Positions 6,416 through 9,957 of a DNA stretch of 9,957 nucleotides are shown one piece after another (the stretch's first letter is position 1; every line of letters begins with the position of its first letter). This DNA comes from Nitrospira sp. UBA2083 (lineage in GTDB: Bacteria > Nitrospirota > Nitrospiria > Nitrospirales > Nitrospiraceae), in assembly GCA_002331625.1 (NCBI GenBank), contig DCZN01000054.1, forward strand, positions 18,574 through 28,530. Direction: 5' to 3'. A model generated the notes under the pieces. It ran no database searches. It was not told where the DNA came from and worked only from the letters and a program-made list of their open reading frames with translations. The translations under genes and the position numbers were made by a program.

Positions 6416-6544
6416 AGGCAGTGACAGTAATCGAAGGCAAGGGGCTGAGACAAGAGGCTATCGTATGGGAAATATGGAAAGCGGATGCATGCCTGTTGCA
6501 TGGGATTGAGAACCGTGTCTCTGGAAGGGCAATTTATTCCTCCT

Positions 6545-6570
6545 GCGCAATATGCTAAGGGTAGCGCAAT
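6545..6570 (+). repeat. direct repeat GCGCAAT upstream of the caspase gene
   Basis: GCGCAAT occurs at 6545-6551 and 6564-6570, 19 bases apart start to start, about two helical turns, with a TATGCT hexamer between them (6551-6556). It lies 63-88 bases before the caspase gene start. It could be a pair of activator half-sites; chance is also possible. No good -35 box was found for the TATGCT. Confidence 0.25.
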
Positions 6571-6632
6571 CCTGATCGAAGACGTGTCGGTTGAGCGGTA
6601 TCGTAAGCCCACGGGACCGAATGGGAGGATGT

Positions 6633-8408
6633 ATGAGTCAATCACGTCACATCTTGTGCGTACATGGCGTCAGCCACGGTGACGCAGACGCGAACCTCCG
6701 ACCATCCTGGACAGAGGCCATCACCACCGGCCTACAGGCCTGGGATTCGGATCTCGCCGTGACCTGTGACTTTCTCAGCTACGATGACCTGTTCGACCAA
6801 GCTCCCCTCAACCCCGTGACTTACGGCAGTGCGTTCGCCCGGCTCCTCGCGAGCGGGGTCAGCCACGGGATCGGCGACCTCTTCTCGCGTGAACGAGGGC
6901 TCTTCGACCTGCCGGACAAGATCCGGTGGACGGCAGGCATGGTGGCCCAGTGGGTCACCGATCAGCAACTCCGAGCGCAGGCGCGTCGGCTGATCCTCGC
7001 CAAGCTGAAAGCTGGGCGCTACGACGTCGTCTGTGCGCATAGCCTGGGCTCGCTCCTCTGTTATGACACATTCCTAAGAACGCCCACCGCCATCCAGGGA
7101 AGGTACTTCGTTTCGTTCGGGTCGCAGATCGGCAATCCCTGCGTCCGTGAAGTCTTCGCGGGACGGCTGGAATCGCTTGCCCACTCGACGCGATGGTTCC
7201 ACCTCTATAATCCCGGCGACCACGTGTTTACCGCGGACATCCGAATCCATAGCGACAATTTCGAGGAAGTCGGCACGGCCTTCGATGTGCCCCGGGACAT
7301 GCTCAACCACGAGGCCACGTGGTATCTCACCCATCAGAACACGCGATCAACCGTCTGGCGTGAAATCTCCGGCGTGACGCCTCCGAAACCCATCTCGCGG
7401 AGCCTGCAACAATTTCGCACGCGCAGCGCAAAACCCCGACGGCGCGCCTTGCTGGTCGGGATCAACGACTACCCAGATCCGGCCACTCGGCTCGAAGGAT
7501 GCGTGAACGATGTCTACCTCATGAGCGCCGTCCTGCAGGAATCAGGATTCGCGCCCCAAGATATCCGCATCGTCCTGAATGAACGGGCGACGGCCGCCGC
7601 CATTCTCGATCGTCTGCATTGGCTCCTGGACGACGTCCAGGGCGGGGATCAGCGGGTGTTCTTCTACTCAGGACATGGCGCGCAGCTGCCGGTCTATGGC
7701 ACCAGCGACGAAGTCGATCGGATGAACGAATGTTTGGTGCCCTACGACTTCGATTGGACCCCGGAGCACGCGTTCACAGACAAACAGTTCCTGGAGCTCT
7801 ACAGCCAACTTCCCTACGACTGTTACTTCGCCGCCGTGTTTGACTGTTGCCATTCAGGCGGCATGACTCGCGAAGGAGGCCGCAAAGTGCGCGGCATCAC
7901 ACCACCGGACGACATCCGCCATCGAGCCCTGCAATGGAACGCCGCGCTCCAGATGTGGGAGGATCGGCCGATGACGCAGGCGAATCCATCCCTCGCGAGC
8001 ACCCCATCCGGCACAAACTACTCAGGCAAGAGTGGGGCCAACTTCCGAATCGGCCGAGCCATGGACCTGCGCACCCTGCCCAATAAGCAGTACGACAAAG
8101 TCCGCCGCGACCTGAAGCATAAAGGCCCCTATCTCCCGATCATTATGGAAGCTTGCCAGGAGGAGCAACTGTCGTACGAATACCGCCACGGCGTCCAGTC
8201 GTACGGCGCCTTCACGTTCAGCTTCGCCGAGACGCTCCGAGCCGAACGAAACCGAAACCGTAATCCGACATTCCTTCAGCTGACCGACGGCATTGCAGCC
8301 CGGCTCAAGACCCTCAAGTATAATCAAACACCAACTCTCGTAGGAGCGACGAAGATACTGAGCCAGCAAATCCCCTGGGTACACAAGCGTCCCACCAGGA
8401 AACGATAG
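6633..8408 (+). CDS. alpha/beta-hydrolase-like domain fused to caspase (C14) domain
   Basis: This 591-residue cytoplasmic protein has two enzyme-like halves. Residues 6-235 resemble an alpha/beta hydrolase: ILCVHGVSHG (7-16, oxyanion region), a nucleophile elbow AHSLG with Ser137, Asp196 in YNPGDH and a possible His226 or His234. Residues 268-580 are a caspase/metacaspase domain: RRALLVGINDYP (270-281), the catalytic His348 in FFYSGHGAQ and Cys406 in DCCHSG. A p10-like end has EACQEEQLSYEYRHGVQSYGAF split around 506-526. An insert of about 90 residues lies between the p20- and p10-like parts. The protease dyad is intact; bacterial metacaspases usually cleave after Arg or Lys. The ATG at 6633 follows GGGAGG by 4 bases. 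An in-frame ATG at 6621 and a TTG at 6591 are worse, because the ribosome site lies inside or after them. A lipoprotein hydrolase gene follows on the same strand. Substrates and any self-cleavage are unknown. Confidence 0.88.
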   Translation: MSQSRHILCVHGVSHGDADANLRPSWTEAITTGLQAWDSDLAVTCDFLSYDDLFDQAPLNPVTYGSAFARLLASGVSHGIGDLFSRERGLFDLPDKIRWTAGMVAQWVTDQQLRAQARRLILAKLKAGRYDVVCAHSLGSLLCYDTFLRTPTAIQGRYFVSFGSQIGNPCVREVFAGRLESLAHSTRWFHLYNPGDHVFTADIRIHSDNFEEVGTAFDVPRDMLNHEATWYLTHQNTRSTVWREISGVTPPKPISRSLQQFRTRSAKPRRRALLVGINDYPDPATRLEGCVNDVYLMSAVLQESGFAPQDIRIVLNERATAAAILDRLHWLLDDVQGGDQRVFFYSGHGAQLPVYGTSDEVDRMNECLVPYDFDWTPEHAFTDKQFLELYSQLPYDCYFAAVFDCCHSGGMTREGGRKVRGITPPDDIRHRALQWNAALQMWEDRPMTQANPSLASTPSGTNYSGKSGANFRIGRAMDLRTLPNKQYDKVRRDLKHKGPYLPIIMEACQEEQLSYEYRHGVQSYGAFTFSFAETLRAERNRNRNPTFLQLTDGIAARLKTLKYNQTPTLVGATKILSQQIPWVHKRPTRKR

Positions 8409-8509
8409 CGAGCGCAGTGCAGCGTCGCCTCCATTCTCTCCAACAACACCTCGGCCCATTCTTTACTGAATGATCGTCCAACACTGAGCCGCTATACAGG
8501 CATCACCAG

Positions 8510-8533
8510 ATGTAGAGCTGAACAGCTCTATAT
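8510..8533. repeat. hairpin between caspase and lipoprotein genes
   Basis: A perfect 7-bp inverted repeat, TAGAGCT-GAAC-AGCTCTA (8513-8530), extends to 10 pairs if one G-U pair is allowed. It is followed by an AT-rich TATATAAATAG stretch rather than a T-run. It could be an RNA processing or weak termination signal, or an operator beside a -10-like TATA region of a promoter for the lipoprotein gene. Confidence 0.4.
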
Positions 8534-8736
8534 ATAAATAGATTCTAATGGATCCAGATAGCAGGGCCAGACGATTTTATTCGAATGGGGAATCGTCCAA
8601 CTGCGTAGCAGATGTTATGGTCCCGACCCCAAGCATGAAGAGCGCAACGAACGAGTATGTTTTGCAAAGACCAGCGTGGAGAATAGATCAGCTGCTTCGC
8701 GATATCGAAGTCAATCGGTCATGTAGGAAGTGAGTT

Positions 8737-8743
8737 AGGAGGG
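8737..8743 (+). promoter_or_regulatory. ribosome binding site of the lipoprotein gene
   Basis: AGGAGGG lies 2 bases before the ATG at 8746 (AGGAGG ends 3 bases before it). An in-frame TGA at 8731-8733 excludes any earlier start, so this fixes the unusual N-terminus. Confidence 0.65.
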
Positions 8744-8745
8744 CC

Positions 8746-9957
8746 ATGATTGTTCCTATTTTATTTGTCTTGATGATAACCCAGGTTCTCAGCCTTTCAG
8801 GCTGCGCAATTCAGAAGGACAATTTCAAGCTCGAAGAGCATGTCGTGATGGTTAATGGGGCAGGCGATCTCATTGATCCGCACACCAACGTGGGAACCCC
8901 CGCTTCCCGTCAACATGTGTTGTTTAAGCCCTACCCCACATTGGAGAAGCCGGGGGAGAAGCCGGGGGAAAAGACGAAAAAATATTTTGAAGACCTGTTC
9001 GCTTCGATCAACGAAAAGACCCCGCCAGGTCCCGGTGGAAAGAAACGCCTCCTCCTCTATGTGCATGGCGGCATGAATACCGCGCGGAGTTCCATTGAAC
9101 GAGCGACGAAATACAGCCAGGAGATTCTCGCCAGCGGGACGTACCCCATCTTCATCAACTGGGACTCCTCCCTCACCTCAAGCTATCTTGATCATCTCCT
9201 CACTCTGCGGCAAGGGCGACTCGCCGAAGATTGGTGTTGCGGGGCATGGAAGGAACTGGGCGGGTGGCGCATTACCGGCTCGAAGCTAGCGGGAACCGCA
9301 GCCCAGGTCGTGACCACCCCGCCATACCTCGCGCTCGACTTGGTACGCGGAACAATCCGTCTTCCCGTCGACATCTATGGTGTCTATGCAGAAATGATCA
9401 GCACCCATTGGCGCAGGACGCGCACCCTTTGGCGCAAAGACGAAAAAGATCCCCATTCTTGGCCAAATGGGGATTGCCAAGTAGATCACTATGTGGGAAT
9501 TACCCCGCGAGCCGATCGCCTCCTCTGCGAATCTTCGAAGCAGGTACCCGACTCGCACCCCATAGTCCAGGGATTCGACCAGCGATCCGGTGTTGAGGTC
9601 GCCAAACAGGTCGGGCTGACCATGCTGACCTTCCCGGTTCATCTCGCGTCGGGCCTCATCATTGATGCCGCCGGCACCGGCTCCTGGAGTGCCATGCATC
9701 GCCGCACAACCGCCATGTTCAATCGAGATGACGATCTATGGGCTCGAGGCCCTCACCAGCACTCGACCGGTGGCATTGCCCTCTTCATGGCCGAGCTCCG
9801 CGAGTGGCTCAAACACCATGGTGGGAAAGAGCAATGGGAAGTCGTGCTCGTCGGGCATAGCATGGGGACTATCATCGTCAATGAAATCGTCCGACAGTTC
9901 GGTGAACCCCTGGAACTCGGCCATCACCACGACAAACCGTTGTTTGACAAGATTGTG
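8746..9957 (+). CDS. lipoprotein with alpha/beta-hydrolase (esterase/lipase-like) domain, 3' end missing
   Basis: The frame stays open for 404 codons to the window edge. Residues 1-20 are a lipoprotein signal ending in the lipobox LSGC (Cys20), so the protein should be lipid-anchored in the envelope. The n-region lacks the usual Lys or Arg. A short repeat GEKPGEK (70-76) forms a charged linker. The catalytic domain begins at about 101 with RLLLYVHGGMNTA (HGG oxyanion region at 107-109) and YPIFINWDSS (133-142). A long insert follows, including a hydrophobic stretch (about 290-309) that may touch the membrane. The nucleophile elbow GHSMG has Ser372. The catalytic Asp and His would lie mostly beyond the edge. 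The fold is that of serine esterases and lipases; the substrate is unknown. It follows the caspase fusion gene on the same strand after 337 bases, so it may be co-regulated but is not tightly packed with it. Confidence 0.8.
   Translation, partial: MIVPILFVLMITQVLSLSGCAIQKDNFKLEEHVVMVNGAGDLIDPHTNVGTPASRQHVLFKPYPTLEKPGEKPGEKTKKYFEDLFASINEKTPPGPGGKKRLLLYVHGGMNTARSSIERATKYSQEILASGTYPIFINWDSSLTSSYLDHLLTLRQGRLAEDWCCGAWKELGGWRITGSKLAGTAAQVVTTPPYLALDLVRGTIRLPVDIYGVYAEMISTHWRRTRTLWRKDEKDPHSWPNGDCQVDHYVGITPRADRLLCESSKQVPDSHPIVQGFDQRSGVEVAKQVGLTMLTFPVHLASGLIIDAAGTGSWSAMHRRTTAMFNRDDDLWARGPHQHSTGGIALFMAELREWLKHHGGKEQWEVVLVGHSMGTIIVNEIVRQFGEPLELGHHHDKPLFDKIV
8943..8966 (+). repeat. 12-bp tandem repeat encoding EKPG units
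   Basis: The 12-base unit GGAGAAGCCGGG occurs twice in a row and a degenerate third copy starts with GGAAAAG. It is in frame and codes for the EKPGEKPGEK linker between the lipid anchor and the hydrolase domain. Such repeats can change copy number by slippage and alter linker length without breaking the frame. Confidence 0.7.

Larger units (their letters stand above)
8409..8745. other. gap between caspase and lipoprotein genes
   Basis: These 337 bases hold one clear hairpin (8510-8533) and the ribosome site of the next gene. A 61-codon frame at 8548-8733 has no ribosome site and an unremarkable composition; it stops 12 bases before the lipoprotein start and in the same frame. I do not call it as a gene. 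No standard terminator with a T-run follows the caspase stop. Confidence 0.45.

Noticed and set aside
6486..6502. TGCATG words and a 5-bp CATGC/GCATG inverted repeat upstream of the caspase gene
   Set aside because: Too short to separate from chance, and not placed at a recognisable promoter.
8548..8733. 61-codon plus-strand ORF just before the lipoprotein gene
   Set aside because: It has no ribosome site, an AT-rich upstream region and no protein-like pattern. It remains possible as a leader peptide because it ends 12 bases before the lipoprotein start in the same frame.
9095..9930. Several ORFs on both strands over the right end (64, 121, 137 and 64 codons)
   Set aside because: They are out-of-frame shadows of the lipoprotein hydrolase, whose frame runs unbroken from 8746 to the edge with a lipobox and GHSMG motif.
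1..9957. CRISPR array, tRNA, rRNA, transposon or phage genes
   Set aside because: I saw no regularly spaced repeats, no tRNA-like or rRNA-like segment, and no transposase or integrase motifs on either strand.

Overview
The window is chromosomal-looking bacterial DNA of middling-to-high GC. It carries seven well-supported protein genes, two possible tiny ones, several plausible control sites and long gene-poor gaps. I see no tRNA, rRNA, CRISPR array, transposase, integrase or insertion-sequence end. The mix of genes (an exported DUF928 protein, a membrane cyclic-nucleotide-binding protein, a caspase-family protease, a lipoprotein hydrolase and a UbiB-like kinase fused to a universal stress domain) suggests an environmental Gram-negative. 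Nitrospira/Nitrospirota is my best guess from the style of these proteins. That is inference; no marker gene is present.

Layout, left to right. 1-130: no supported gene. 131-886 (-): exported DUF928 protein, with a strong ribosome site and a perfect hairpin in its leader. 887-1450: a gap holding two possible small plus-strand ORFs joined by a TGATG overlap, and the likely terminator of the next minus-strand gene. 1451-3544 (-): USP + ABC1/UbiB kinase fusion with a membrane tail. 3545-4140: long divergent intergenic region with a candidate sigma-70 promoter and a perfect dyad. 4141-4782 (+): Popeye-like membrane cyclic-nucleotide-binding protein. 4783-5280: gene-free, ending in a good sigma-54 promoter match. 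5281-5667 (+): small exported Pro/Ser/Ala-rich protein. 5720-6415 (-): unknown protein resembling DUF6065. 6633-8408 (+): alpha/beta-hydrolase-like domain fused to a complete caspase (C14) domain. 8409-8745: a gap with a hairpin. 8746-9957 (+): lipoprotein with an alpha/beta-hydrolase fold, cut by the window edge.

How they may work together. The clearest pairing is at the right end: a cytoplasmic two-domain protein (esterase-like plus caspase-like) followed on the same strand by a membrane-anchored serine hydrolase. Both keep their visible catalytic residues. Whether they form a lipid- or envelope-damaging programme is inference. In cyanobacteria DUF928 proteins commonly occur near CHASE2/CHAT (caspase-like) genes, so DUF928 and a caspase protein within 6 kb here is suggestive, although other genes lie between them. 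The fusion kinase and the cyclic-nucleotide protein diverge from one shared control region and both look like membrane-associated stress or signal proteins.
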